The notes beneath the pieces were generated by a model. The model was not told the DNA's origin. It saw only the letters and a program-made list of their open reading frames with translations, and searched no databases. Position numbers and translations under genes: made by a program. DNA of 64,000 nucleotides from positions 434,001 through 498,000 of the forward strand of contig JACKIE010000001.1 in assembly GCA_020638635.1 (NCBI GenBank), written 5' to 3'. The number at the start of each line of letters is the position of its first letter. Position 1 is the stretch's first letter. Positions 32,155-44,300 of the stretch are shown piece by piece. The DNA is from Planctomycetota bacterium (GTDB lineage Bacteria; Planctomycetota; UBA8742; UBA2392).

Positions 32155-32802
32155 TTACCCGGGCTCGTACTCAAGCTCCCATGCCTGCGGCGTGCCCAGC
32201 GGTGTGGCCTGGGCCTTCACCAGCTTCAGGCCGGCGCCTTTCACCGCCGCGTGGAAGCCGTCCGAGCACTGGATGCTCCAGTGCCGGCCCAGGTCTTCGC
32301 CCAGCTTGCAGGCCACGTTTACCTCGCTGCCATAAACGTCCTGGTCGCCGAACTTCAGCACCTTCCCGTAGCCCAGGCCGATGCTCAGCAGCAGCTTCTC
32401 GGCGTCGTCGCGGTCATGGTTGTAGGCGTGGCTGGCCTGCTGCATGGCGAGCGCGCACTTGAGCGCCGCTTCCGGCCGGCGGAACAGCACCATCATGCTG
32501 TCGCCTTCGACCTTCAGCAGCAGCCCGCTGTGGGCCTCGATGATGGGGATGTAGATGCGGAACGACTCGAAGATCACCTGCAGGAAGTGCGTCACGCCGA
32601 AGCTGGCAACGTGGCGCGAGAAGCCCGCCAGGTCGGTGTACATCACGGCCCAGGTCTCGCCGTACAGGTCCCAGATCTGGGCGTCGATGGCCGCTCGGTC
32701 CGAGCCCTTGAATGCTCGCTCGGCCAGCAGCTTGTTGAGCCGCGCCTGCATGGCCGGGTAGGTGACGCAGTGCGACGTCGGCAACAGAACGTGATTGAGC
32801 AT
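32155..32802 (-). CDS. Class III adenylate/guanylate cyclase catalytic-domain protein
   Basis: 215 residues from the ATG at 32802; an in-frame TTG at 32856 would add 18 residues. It is essentially a single class III nucleotidyl cyclase domain. The first metal-binding Asp is in MYTDLAGFS (Asp57), the second in KVEGDSMMVLF, and the catalytic-loop region reads YGSEVNVACKLGE, with Lys where Arg is usual in the NxxxR motif. No membrane or sensor domain is attached, so it may be a soluble cyclase activated by a partner. The Lys substitution leaves activity open. It follows uppS closely on the same strand. Confidence 0.75.
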   Translation of the reverse strand: MLNHVLLPTSHCVTYPAMQARLNKLLAERAFKGSDRAAIDAQIWDLYGETWAVMYTDLAGFSRHVASFGVTHFLQVIFESFRIYIPIIEAHSGLLLKVEGDSMMVLFRRPEAALKCALAMQQASHAYNHDRDDAEKLLLSIGLGYGKVLKFGDQDVYGSEVNVACKLGEDLGRHWSIQCSDGFHAAVKGAGLKLVKAQATPLGTPQAWELEYEPG

Positions 32803-32859
32803 GGCTGACCCCGCGGAAAGTCCCCATACGGTGCCGCGAAGTTCAATGCCTTGCAAGAA

Positions 32860-33597
32860 CTACCCCGCCGCGGACTGGGATTCCGCGCGCTTCTTCAGGC
32901 CGCCGAAGCGGCGTTCGCGACCGCCGAAATCGCGCAGGGCCGCGTGCAGGTGCTCTTCGCGGAAGTCGGGCCACAGGGTGTCGGTGACGTACAGTTCGGC
33001 GTAACTGATCTGCCACAGCAGGAAGTTGCTGACCCGCATCTCGCCCGCCGTGCGGATCACCAGGTCGGGCTCCGGCATGTCGGGCTGGTACAGGTGCGCG
33101 GTGATGGCCGCTTCGTCGATCTGCTCGGGCTTCAGCTCGCCGCGTTCGACCTTCAGCGCCAGCTTGCGCATCGCGTCGGCCAGCTCGGCGCGACCGCCGT
33201 AACTTAGCGCCAGGCACAGCAGCGTGCCGGTGTTGCGGCTGGTCAGCTCGGTTGTCTTCTCAAGTTCTTTGCGGACGTCCTTGGGCAGTCGCTCCAGGCG
33301 GCCGATGGCGGAAAAGCGCATGTTGTTGCGCATCAGCGTGTCGCGTTCCTTGACCAGGAAGCGCTTCAGCATGCGCATCAGGAACTCGATTTCGAGGCGC
33401 GGGCGCTTCCAGTTTTCTTCGGAGAACGCGTACAGCGTGAGCTGCCCCACGCCCAGCCGCGCGCACTCTTCGCTGATCGCGCGCACGCTGTCGATGCCCG
33501 CCTCGTGCCCCTTCACGCGACGCATGCCGCGAGCCTCGGCCCAGCGGCCGTTGCCGTCCATGATGATCGCGATGTGCCCGGGGACTGGCAGGTTCAT
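32860..33597 (-). CDS. uppS: Isoprenyl transferase (undecaprenyl diphosphate synthase)
   Basis: 245 residues, normal length. It condenses isopentenyl diphosphate onto farnesyl diphosphate to make the C55 lipid carrier for peptidoglycan and other envelope polymers. The catalytic IMDGNGRWA motif has Asp14 and is followed by RRVKGHEAG. YAFSEENWKRP and the C-terminal IRTAGEMRVSNFLLWQ plus YAELYVTDTLWPDF blocks complete the family signature. The family usually has RTSGE; Ala replaces Ser here. AGAGAG precedes the ATG. It is not next to cdsA or dxr, its usual neighbours. Confidence 0.95.
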   Translation of the reverse strand: MNLPVPGHIAIIMDGNGRWAEARGMRRVKGHEAGIDSVRAISEECARLGVGQLTLYAFSEENWKRPRLEIEFLMRMLKRFLVKERDTLMRNNMRFSAIGRLERLPKDVRKELEKTTELTSRNTGTLLCLALSYGGRAELADAMRKLALKVERGELKPEQIDEAAITAHLYQPDMPEPDLVIRTAGEMRVSNFLLWQISYAELYVTDTLWPDFREEHLHAALRDFGGRERRFGGLKKRAESQSAAG

Positions 33598-33666
33598 TTA
33601 ACTCTCTGGCGCAAAGTACCCGGGGTAATGGTATTGGGATCACGAGCAGAAGGCAAGAGTTGTCGG

Positions 33667-33805
33667 GCTGGAGGCGGTTTTCAGGAGGCAGGAGGCAGTT
33701 CTTAGGCGGCAGGCGGCAGTGGGCAGGCGGCAGGAAAATCTGACGCGCTCGCAAACCTTCAACTGCCTTTCTCCTGCCGCCTGCCGCCTGCCAACTGCCG
33801 CCTCC
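33667..33805. repeat. Heptad palindrome 6, CAGGCGG-type arms
   Basis: The left arm (33667-33735) contains in-register words CAGGAGG, CAGGAGG, CAGTTCT, TAGGCGG, CAGGCGG, CAGTGGG, CAGGCGG. The right arm (33760-33805) is the inverted complement with CCTGCCG, CCTGCCG, CCTGCCA and ACTGCCG words. It fills the spacer between uppS and the acetyltransferase and ends one base before the latter's stop codon. Confidence 0.8.
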
Positions 33806-33806
33806 A

Positions 33807-34280
33807 TCAAATCTTCTTCTTCAAACTGATGCCTCGCGGCCGATACCCCAGCTTCTCGTACATCTTCGCCGCGGCCGGGTTGTGCGCCATCACCTGCAGC
33901 CCGATCAGGCTTTGGCCGCCGGCCTGCAGCATCTCGACCACGGCCGCGTGCAGGGCTGTGGCCACGCCGCGGCGCCGGAACCGGGGCAGCACGGAGAGGT
34001 CGAAAATCCAGGGGTCCACGCGCTGGGTGAAGAAGTCGGTCTGCTGTCCCAGCCAGCAGTGGCCGGCGTACGTGCCGTCGATTTCAGCCACCAGCACGGT
34101 GTTGCGGCGCGAGTCGTGCGGCGCGAAATGTTTGAGCAGCCACTGGTGGTGGCGCTTGAACTCCTCCTCGTCAACCGGCTCGTCGGGCGGGATTGAGTCG
34201 CGAAAGGTGCGAAAGTTCAGCGCCGCGAAGCTGCGGGCATCGCGCAGGTGATCGTAGTGGCGAATTCGAATCTCACCCAT
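33807..34280 (-). CDS. GNAT family N-acetyltransferase
   Basis: 157 residues from the ATG at 34280. It has the GNAT fold, with motif A at LSVLPRFRRRGVATALHAAV (acetyl-CoA pyrophosphate loop RFRRRGVA) and motif B at LQVMAHNPAAAKMYEKLGY. The N-terminal half (RHYDHLRDARSFAALNFRTF) resembles single-domain acetyltransferases of unknown substrate. The frame extends upstream to 34379, but that part shows no conserved features. Just upstream of the ATG, GCCGCCTGATTCAGGGCGGC could form a small leader hairpin. The stop codon touches the right arm of the heptad palindrome. Confidence 0.8.
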   Translation of the reverse strand: MGEIRIRHYDHLRDARSFAALNFRTFRDSIPPDEPVDEEEFKRHHQWLLKHFAPHDSRRNTVLVAEIDGTYAGHCWLGQQTDFFTQRVDPWIFDLSVLPRFRRRGVATALHAAVVEMLQAGGQSLIGLQVMAHNPAAAKMYEKLGYRPRGISLKKKI

Positions 34281-34373
34281 AAAGCCGCCCTGAATCAGGC
34301 GGCAAGCTTGGCATCGGGACGAGGTTGCCGCAACGTCCGCTTGCCAACGTACTGCGTTGGCGCGGATGGAGGA

Positions 34374-34475
34374 CACCATACTTCGCGGCCCAGAAGATCG
34401 AGCGATTCAATGCGCGATGGCCTGCCATACGTAGCGGCCCCCTTTCCGCGCAGGCGGAAAGGGGGCCGCGAAGTA

Positions 34476-34480
<5 letters not shown>
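34374..34480. repeat. Inverted duplication of the tRNA-Ala 3' end and trailer
   Basis: The 18 nt CACCATACTTCGCGGCCC (34374-34391) recur perfectly inverted at 34463-34480, where they overlap the last five bases of tRNA-Ala, including CCA. Between them, at 34434-34469, is a 16-bp perfect hairpin (arm GCGGCCCCCTTTCCGC, loop GCAG) directly behind the tRNA, which could end its transcript. Confidence 0.7.
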
Positions 34481-34551
<71 letters not shown>

Positions 34552-34665
34552 GTAGTTGTCAGCGCCTTGGCGCGGCGGGAAAGGTACTTCCGCCCGCCCC
34601 AAAGCACAACAGGGCGCATGCCGCTTTTCTGTCCAACGGCCTGCGGTTTCTGCTAACGTCCGCCC

Positions 34666-35798
34666 ATGCGCCGCTTTGCGCCCTACCTGCTCGTGATCGC
34701 CGCTGCATTGCTCACCAGCCTGCTGCTGCCCGCGCCGCAACGCCCCGTGCAGGCCGACGCCGCCGAAGTCGCCCGCACCACCGGCATCCGCGTGCTCGGC
34801 GCCACCCGCGGCTACGCCACCACGGCGCTGTGGCTGCGCGCCGGCGACGCCTACCGCCGCGGCGACCTGTACGAAACCCTGGCCACCTACCAGCTGATCC
34901 GCGAGCTGCAGCCCCGCAACCCCGCCGTCTACAGCTACCTGGCCTGGAACCAGGCCTACAACATCTCGGCCCAGTTCCCCGAGACCGAGCGCAGGCAAGA
35001 GTGGGTAACCCGCGGCTTCCGCACACTGCACGAGGGCCAGCGCAGCTTGCCGGGCGACGCCACCCTGCGCCTCGACGAATGGAACTTCGTGCTCAACCGC
35101 TCGGTCGGCTATCCCGCCGCGGTCCTGGCCGTCGAGCGCGAGCAGCTGCGCGAAGCGGACCCCACCTGGGCGCAGATCACCGAAGTGGCCCTCAAGCTGC
35201 AAACCGGGCTGAGCGCTGCCGACCTGGCCGACCTCGACGACTTCCTGGAAAACACCGGCCTACAGCTCTACCTCTTCGATCTCGCTGACGACTACTGGTC
35301 CCTCGACGAAGCCGACCGCAACCGCCTGCTGGACCCGGCTTTCGAAGGCCTGACCGCAGATGAGCAGGGCGAGCTGGCTGAGGCCTTCCAGTCCCACCAA
35401 CGCGGCTGGATGCGCGCCTTCTTCGCGCTCAGCCCTGACGTGCAGGCGTTCCTGGCGTTGGCGCACTGGTGCCGTCTGCAGGCCATGGTGCTGGTGGTCA
35501 CGCCGGCGCTCGAGATCCGACCGCACGGGCTGGCCGTCGAAACCGTGCTGCTGAACAGCGTGCGGATGGCCGCGCGCCGCCTGCCGCCCACGCTGGGACG
35601 CGAGGTGCGGGAAGAATTTGCGCGCCGTTATAAGGAAGCAGTTGCAGAAGCGTTTCTCTCGGGTATAGAGAACGCCCATCGGATCGGCGGGCGGAAAGCC
35701 GCTCTGGATTTTGTGGACGCCATGAGAATCAACTTCGAGGGCCAGCCCGAGTTGCTGCCCCCGGAGGCGATAGACCGAGCGCATCAGGAGATTCAGGA

Positions 35799-35802
<4 letters not shown>
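34666..35802 (+). CDS. Secreted or anchored helical-repeat (TPR-like) protein
   Basis: 378 residues. The N-terminus MRRFAPYLLVIAAALLTSLL is a signal peptide or membrane anchor. The rest is helical with TPR-like units (LWLRAGDAYRRGDLYETLAT, then YSYLAWNQAYNISAQFPETE). No catalytic motif is seen and I cannot assign a function. TAACGT 12 nt before the ATG and the lack of a ribosome-binding site suggest a leaderless message. The stop overlaps the start of the pyrophosphatase gene by 4 nt (ATGA), so the two proteins are co-translated and may be functionally linked. Confidence 0.65.
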
Positions 35803-38735
<2,933 letters not shown>

Positions 38736-38750
38736 GCTGTGCACACCTGA

Positions 38751-38783
38751 AACCGGACGCCTGCGGGCGTCCGGTTTGCTTTT
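38751..38783 (+). terminator. Terminator after hppA
   Basis: An 11-bp perfect stem AACCGGACGCC / GGCGTCCGGTT with loop TGCG, followed by TGCTTTTG. Confidence 0.8.
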
Positions 38784-38809
38784 GCCAGCGATGCCGGCGC
38801 CTCTATGCT
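38782..38809 (+). promoter_or_regulatory. Promoter for the 38816 gene, predicted leaderless
   Basis: TTGCCA (38782-38787), a 16-nt spacer and TATGCT (38804-38809). The ATG at 38816 is 6 nt after the -10, about where transcription would start, and no ribosome-binding site is present. Confidence 0.55.
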
Positions 38810-38815
38810 GGGTGC

Positions 38816-39904
38816 ATGCTGCGACTGCTCTGCCTCGTCTGCCTGCTTTGCCCGCCCCTGTGGGCCGTCGCGCCGGAACGCGGGACGTCGCTCACGCTGG
38901 AATCCGCGCAGCTGGAGGTCCGCCTGCTGCCGGCGGAAGACGGTGTCAACGCGGAAGTCACCTGCCGCATCACGGTGCGCAACGACGGCGATGCACTTGA
39001 CGCGTCAATGGAACTGCCGGATGACTTCATCCCCCTCAAGCAGCGCGAAGCGTTCACGCTGCAGGTGGACGGGAAAGCCGAAGCACCCGACAAGCACGAG
39101 TCCCGGGCCTTCCACTGGACGCTGCACTTTGCGAACGCCGCTACGCGCGAGTTGAGCTGGTCTTACACCTGCGGCACGACCCTGCTGCCGCACGTCCACA
39201 TCCTGGGCCGCCGGGAGCTGCGCGTGCGCCTCAGCCACCTGCGCGGCTACGCGGCGCTGCCCGAGTCAGTGCCCGTCACCGTCAATATTGGCGGCCAGCA
39301 ACCCGAGCTGTTCGGCCAGGCAACCGATGGACCGCTCAGCCTGACCCACACAGCCGGCGCGCCGATCCAGGACTTCAGCTTCAGCTGGTTCGCGTCCACC
39401 ATCGCCGCCAGGACCGCCGTCCTGGCAGCTCAACGCGACAGCACCGGCGAGGCGCAGCGCACCGCCGCCAACAGCTCATGGACCGCAACCCTGGCCGACC
39501 TGGCGGACCTACAGGCACTGGCCGGCGATCACGAGGCGCTGGCCGCCACCTGCGAGACGCTTGCCGGGCTGGAGCGCGAGTCAGGCCAGGCCATCACCCA
39601 TTGCGGCCCCGGTGCCCAATGGCGGCACTACGTGCCCTGGGAGCTGCGGCGCCTTCAGGCGCTTGAGGCCGCGGGTGCCGACACGAAACCCTGCGCGGCG
39701 CAGGCCAGGTCCGTGTTGGAAGCCCGCTGGCCCGCCTACCTGCAGGCCCGCGTAAAACTGCGGCCCTTCGACCACTTCGACTTCGTGAAGTTCGGCAGCT
39801 ACTGGGACTACGACTGGCCCCGCACCCGCGACCTGTACGCCAGGGCGCTGGAAATTCTCGGGGAATCCGAAGCCGCCAGAACCGTTAAAGAGACGGAAGA
39901 CTGA
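38816..39904 (+). CDS. Secreted protein of unknown function
   Basis: 362 residues. A Cys-rich signal peptide (MLRLLCLVCLLCPPLWAVAP) is followed by a beta-rich domain (LEVRLLPAEDGVNAEVTCRI, then VRNDGDALDASMELPDD) resembling an Ig-like or DUF11-style fold, and a helical C-terminal half with possible repeat units. I see no catalytic motif. It is first in a tight group of four genes (2 nt, 3 nt and an overlap) ending in uvrC, and is transcribed from the promoter at 38782. Physical closeness to the secreted zincin downstream suggests a shared envelope role. Confidence 0.6.
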   Translation: MLRLLCLVCLLCPPLWAVAPERGTSLTLESAQLEVRLLPAEDGVNAEVTCRITVRNDGDALDASMELPDDFIPLKQREAFTLQVDGKAEAPDKHESRAFHWTLHFANAATRELSWSYTCGTTLLPHVHILGRRELRVRLSHLRGYAALPESVPVTVNIGGQQPELFGQATDGPLSLTHTAGAPIQDFSFSWFASTIAARTAVLAAQRDSTGEAQRTAANSSWTATLADLADLQALAGDHEALAATCETLAGLERESGQAITHCGPGAQWRHYVPWELRRLQALEAAGADTKPCAAQARSVLEARWPAYLQARVKLRPFDHFDFVKFGSYWDYDWPRTRDLYARALEILGESEAARTVKETED

Positions 39905-39906
39905 GC

Positions 39907-41574
39907 ATGTTGATCCGCATCCTGGCCCTGACGTTGCTGCTTGCCGCGCCGCTGTACGCCGACGCCGAGGCCGACTACCAGGCATTGCTGGAGGCCTTCA
40001 AGGCCAAGCGCTACGCCGAGACGCTTGAGAAGGCCGAGAAGTTCACGGCCGACCACGCCGACTACAAGTACGCCGACGCCGCCCACTACATGGGCGGCAA
40101 CGCCGGCCTGAACGGCGGCGACTACACCCGCGGCGAGACGCTGTACCGCGCGCTGCTGGAGAAGCACCCGCAAAGCCGCCACGCGGGCAAGGCGCGCAAC
40201 GAGCTGGTCACGCTGCTGGACGCAGCGCGGCGACTTGAGGACTGCATCGCCCAGTGCGAAGCCAACCTGAAGGCCGAGCCCGAGGGCGCCAACCGCGAGC
40301 GCTGGCTGTACATGATCGGCCAGAGCCGCTTCCGCCTGTGGCAATTCGAGCAGGCCGAGAAAGACCTGAAGGCGTTCAAGAAAAACTTCCCCGCGTCCAA
40401 GCTGGCGGGCTCAGCGGACTATTACCTCGAGCGCATCAACCCGAAACTCGAGATCGACAAGAACGGCCTGGTCGCCGGCTACAGCGGCAAGTTCGTCGAT
40501 GACGTGCGCTTCCAGGCCGCGCTCAAGCGCATGCCGGGCGAGGTGGCCGACGCCTGGAAAATCCTGAAGCAGACCCTGGGCGTTGACCTCAAGGGCGCGC
40601 AGGTGGTGTTCGAGTTCCGCGACAAGGGCTTCGCGCGCGACACCAACCGCGCGGTCACCGAGACGATCGCCGTCGATTACAAGCCCTACACCCGCATCAT
40701 CTTCTACACCGAGCACGTGGTGGTCAGCGCCGAGGACCACCGCAGCCGCATCGTCCACGAGCTCAAGCACGCGGCCTTCCGCGACGTGATGGGCCAGGCC
40801 TACCTCGACCTTCCCAAGTGGGTGCGCGAGGGGCTGGCCGTCTACGGCGCCGAGCAGCTTGAGGACCGGCTGGCCGCCATCGTCGGCGGCGAGACCTTCT
40901 CAGGCCGCGACCCGCGCAAACTGCTGGACGGCATCGACGACGCCGACCACGACACCAACGATTACCTCGAAGACGCGGCCGCGTTCCTGTGGCTGGAAGG
41001 CCGCAAGAAGGGCGCCGTGCACGCCTTCTGCCGGCGCCTGCTGAAGGGTGAAGACTACGGCAAGCTGTACGCCGAGCTTTCGGGATTGCCCCTGCGCGAG
41101 GCGCTGGACGCCGCAGCCGCCTTCACCCTGGAGCTGGTGGAGAAGCGCATGGGCGATGCCGAGCAGCAGTTCATCCGCATCCGCGACGAAGACTTCCGCA
41201 ACGGCGGCAAGGCCGAGTGGGTGAACGACAAGGGCGCCGAGCAATACCGCGCCTGGCTGAAGGCCAACCCGGACCACCCGCTGGCCGCCAACTGCCGCTA
41301 CCGGCTGGGCCGGGCGCTGATCAACGCCGGCAAGTACGAAGAAGGCCGCGCCAGCCTGCGCCAGGTGCTGGAGCTTGACCAGGTGCGCAGCTCGATCTGC
41401 GACGACGCGCAATACTGGATCGCCGTGAGCTACGAGCGCGAGGGCGAAGCCGAGCTGGCCAAGCAGGCCTGGGGCGTGCTGCTGCGCGACTACAGCTGGT
41501 CGCGCGCGGCCATCGACCGCAAGGACAGCCACGCCGCCGCCGGCCCTGAAACCGGCGAAGACACGGACAAGTAG
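39907..41574 (+). CDS. Secreted TPR protein with an embedded MA-type metallopeptidase domain
   Basis: 555 residues with a signal peptide (MLIRILALTLLLAAPLYADA). N-terminal TPR units (about residues 20-175) are followed by a zincin domain of the peptidase MA type. The motif is IVHELKHAAF (HExxH, about residues 282-291), with the third ligand Glu probably in LPKWVREGLAVYG 20 residues later. Further TPR units close the protein (LAANCRYRLGRALINAGKYE, then QYWIAVSYEREGEAELAKQA). Zinc ligands and the catalytic Glu are all present, so it should be an active periplasmic or surface protease; the substrate is unknown. The gene begins 2 nt after its neighbour. Confidence 0.75.
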   Translation: MLIRILALTLLLAAPLYADAEADYQALLEAFKAKRYAETLEKAEKFTADHADYKYADAAHYMGGNAGLNGGDYTRGETLYRALLEKHPQSRHAGKARNELVTLLDAARRLEDCIAQCEANLKAEPEGANRERWLYMIGQSRFRLWQFEQAEKDLKAFKKNFPASKLAGSADYYLERINPKLEIDKNGLVAGYSGKFVDDVRFQAALKRMPGEVADAWKILKQTLGVDLKGAQVVFEFRDKGFARDTNRAVTETIAVDYKPYTRIIFYTEHVVVSAEDHRSRIVHELKHAAFRDVMGQAYLDLPKWVREGLAVYGAEQLEDRLAAIVGGETFSGRDPRKLLDGIDDADHDTNDYLEDAAAFLWLEGRKKGAVHAFCRRLLKGEDYGKLYAELSGLPLREALDAAAAFTLELVEKRMGDAEQQFIRIRDEDFRNGGKAEWVNDKGAEQYRAWLKANPDHPLAANCRYRLGRALINAGKYEEGRASLRQVLELDQVRSSICDDAQYWIAVSYEREGEAELAKQAWGVLLRDYSWSRAAIDRKDSHAAAGPETGEDTDK

Positions 41575-41577
41575 CCG

Positions 41578-42312
41578 ATGATCGACCCGGCCTTCGAGCC
41601 GCGCCCCTGGGACTTCGCGCTGGTCGCCCTGCTGGTGGGCGTACTGCCCCTGTGGACCGCCCTGGTTGCCATCCCGAAAATCCGCGCCCTGCCCGCCGCC
41701 GAGCAGGACCGCATCCGCCCGCGCTTCTACATCGAGGCCATGCTGCTGCAGTGGGGCATGGGCATGGTGGCGCTGAGCCCGCTGCTGTTCCGCGGCGTCG
41801 GGCCCGTTGAGCTGGGCCTGCTGCCCCCACCCGGCTCACTGCCGGGCACGGCGCTGGGCGGTGGCCTGGTGCTGGCGCTGTTGCTGGTGATGGCGCGCCA
41901 GCGCAACGAGATCCTGCGCCGGCCGGACGGCCCCGCGCTGGTGCGTGAGTCAATCGCGCGCTTCGAGTGGATCTTCCCGCGCACGCGCGTTCAGCGCCGG
42001 CTGTGGGTCGGCGTCTCGCTCCACGCGGGCGTGTTCGAGGAACTGTTCTTCCGCGGCTACCTGCTCGCGCTGCTGAACTGGCACATGCCCCTGTGGGCCG
42101 CCGCAGCACTCGCCACCTTGCTGTTCGGCCTGGGACACGCTTACCAGGGCCTGCGCGGCGTGTTCTCCACGGCCGTGATCGGCGCTGTGCTGATGGGCTT
42201 GTACCTGTTGACCGGCAGCCTGTGGGTGTCCGTGATCGCCCACGCGGTGTATGACATACACGGCGGCGAGTTCGGCCGCCGGGCGCTGTATGGCCAGAAC
42301 GCCGATGGCTGA
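41578..42312 (+). CDS. CPBP-family intramembrane metalloprotease
   Basis: 244 residues, mostly membrane helices. The CPBP/Abi motifs are in order: EELFFRG (motif 1, with the paired Glu and Arg, about residues 156-162), FGLGHAYQG (motif 2, His) and IAHAVYD (motif 3, His). These form the intramembrane glutamate protease site related to Rce1. In bacteria such proteins process peptides or confer bacteriocin immunity; the role here is unknown. The 3' end overlaps uvrC by 8 nt. Confidence 0.85.
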   Translation: MIDPAFEPRPWDFALVALLVGVLPLWTALVAIPKIRALPAAEQDRIRPRFYIEAMLLQWGMGMVALSPLLFRGVGPVELGLLPPPGSLPGTALGGGLVLALLLVMARQRNEILRRPDGPALVRESIARFEWIFPRTRVQRRLWVGVSLHAGVFEELFFRGYLLALLNWHMPLWAAAALATLLFGLGHAYQGLRGVFSTAVIGAVLMGLYLLTGSLWVSVIAHAVYDIHGGEFGRRALYGQNADG

Positions 42313-44218
42313 CGAAACCTCACTGCTCGAGCGGCAGATCAACGCCGCGCCCCATGAGCCGGGTTGCTACCTGTTCAAGGACGCGCGCGGCAAGGTGCTG
42401 TACGTCGGCAAGGCCATCGACCTCGGCAACCGCGTGCGCGCCTACCTGCGCCCCGACGCTGACGGCCGCGCGCACATACCGTTCCTGATGCGCAAGGCGC
42501 AAAGCGTCGAGTTCATCGTGGTGGGCAACGAGAAAGAGGCGCTGGTCCTTGAAAACAACCTGATCAAGCGCTTCCGCCCGCACTACAACATCCAGCTGGC
42601 AAGCGACGACCGCACGTTCGTCAGCGTGCGCATCGACATGCGGCACGACTTCCCGCGCGCGACCATCGTGCACAAGTACAAGCACGACGGCGCCACCTAC
42701 ATCGGCCCCTACTCGAGTGCCAGCAAGCTGTACAAGACGCTCGAGGTTCTCAAGCGCCTGTATCCCTTGCGCCTGTGCAGCGACCACGTGATGGCCAACC
42801 GCTCGCGCCCGTGCGTGTACCACGAGATCGGCGTGTGCAAGGCGCCGTGCGTGGCGGGCATGGTCAGCAAAGAAGACTACGCCGAGATCCTGAAGGGCTT
42901 CATCCGCGTGCTCAACGGCCAGGACCCCGGCGTGGTCAAGCTGCTCGAGCAGCAGATGAACGAGGCCGCCGCCGAGCTCAAGTTCGAGAAAGCCGCCGAG
43001 CTGCGCGACAGGATGCTGGCCGTGCAGGAGACCACCATGCGCCAGCGCGCGCAGGTGGGCCTGAACAAGGCCGTGCACCGCGACGTGCACGGCATCCATC
43101 GCGAGGCGGACAGGCTCAGCATCGCCACGCTGATGTACCGCGACGGCAAGCTGGAGGACTCGGCCACCCGCGAGTTCCAGAGCCTGCTGCCCGACGACGA
43201 AGTGCTGAGCCAGTTCCTGATGCAGTTTTATGAACGCGCCTCGTTCGTGCCGGACGAGATTGTGGTTCCGATCGAGCTGGAGGGCATGGATGCGCTGGCC
43301 GCCTGGATTTCCGACCGCGCCGAGCGCCGCGTGCAGATCAGCTGCCCGCAGCGCGGCGAGCGCGCCAAGCAGGCCGAGATGGCAAACATCAACGCGCGCC
43401 ACGCCATGAAGGTGCGCGCCGAGACCGAGCAGCGCAACAAGCAGCTGCTGTCCGCCCTGCAGGAGGCCGCCGGGCTGGAACGCACGCCGGTGCGCATGGA
43501 GTGCTTTGACATCAGCCACGGCGGCGGCAAGGACACCGTGGCATCGGGCGTGTGTTTCATCGACGGCGAGCCCGCCAAGGGCCAGTACCGCAAGTACAAG
43601 ATCAAGACCCACGACCGCAACGACGACTTCGCCAGCATGGAAGAGGTGCTGCGCCGCCGCCTGCGCCGCGGCATGGAAGAGGGCAACCTGCCGGACTTGA
43701 TCGTGATCGACGGCGGCCCCGGCCAGCTCAACCGCGTGCAGCAGGTGTTCGATGAGTTGAACGTGGTGGGCATCGACCTGATCTCGCTGGCCAAGTCGCG
43801 CGACAAGAAGCGCCCCGGCTGGGAAACCGCCTGGGGAGAGGACGCACAACGCACGGCCGAGCGCATCTTCCTGCCCGGCCGTGAAGAGCCGATCACGCTG
43901 GACCAGCGCAGCCCGGCGCTGTACCTGCTGATGCGGATCCGGGACGAAGCGCACCGTTTCGCGATCACGTTCCACCGGCAGCTGCGCGGCAAGTCGCAGA
44001 TCAGCAGCAGCCTGGATTCCGTGCCGGGCGTGGGGCCGAAGAAGAAGAAGGCGCTGATCCGCAAGTTCGGCTCGCCGCGCGGCGTGAAGCTGGCCACGCT
44101 GGATGAACTCAAGCAGGTGGAGGGCGTAAACGAGAAACTGGCGGAGGCCATCCACCAGCACTTCGAGCAGGAGCGCGCCGAGCTGCAGGCCCGCGAGGAA
44201 GCCAAACGCGCCAAGTAG
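42305..44218 (+). CDS. uvrC: UvrC, excinuclease ABC subunit C
   Basis: 637 residues, full length. UvrC makes both incisions in nucleotide excision repair after UvrA and UvrB mark the lesion. The GIY-YIG nuclease domain is at the N-terminus (GCYLFKDARGKVLYVGKA, residues 19-36; EALVLENNLIKRFRPHYN). The UVR domain that binds UvrB reads AAELKFEKAAELRDRM (about 221-236). The RNase H-like nuclease has MECFDISHGGGKD and LIVIDGGPGQLNRV, carrying the Asp residues. Two HhH motifs end the protein (VPGVGPKKKKALIRKFG, then VEGVNEKLAEAI). The ATG at 42305 is supported by the overlap with the CPBP gene and by the family N-terminus. uvrB is elsewhere, at 61456. Confidence 0.97.
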   Translation: MADETSLLERQINAAPHEPGCYLFKDARGKVLYVGKAIDLGNRVRAYLRPDADGRAHIPFLMRKAQSVEFIVVGNEKEALVLENNLIKRFRPHYNIQLASDDRTFVSVRIDMRHDFPRATIVHKYKHDGATYIGPYSSASKLYKTLEVLKRLYPLRLCSDHVMANRSRPCVYHEIGVCKAPCVAGMVSKEDYAEILKGFIRVLNGQDPGVVKLLEQQMNEAAAELKFEKAAELRDRMLAVQETTMRQRAQVGLNKAVHRDVHGIHREADRLSIATLMYRDGKLEDSATREFQSLLPDDEVLSQFLMQFYERASFVPDEIVVPIELEGMDALAAWISDRAERRVQISCPQRGERAKQAEMANINARHAMKVRAETEQRNKQLLSALQEAAGLERTPVRMECFDISHGGGKDTVASGVCFIDGEPAKGQYRKYKIKTHDRNDDFASMEEVLRRRLRRGMEEGNLPDLIVIDGGPGQLNRVQQVFDELNVVGIDLISLAKSRDKKRPGWETAWGEDAQRTAERIFLPGREEPITLDQRSPALYLLMRIRDEAHRFAITFHRQLRGKSQISSSLDSVPGVGPKKKKALIRKFGSPRGVKLATLDELKQVEGVNEKLAEAIHQHFEQERAELQAREEAKRAK

Positions 44219-44300
44219 CGCCACGACCATGCCGCTGCGCGTAATCGCTCACCGGCAGGATTGCCCAATACTGCGGGGTCAAGCGAAACGGGCATCGCAT

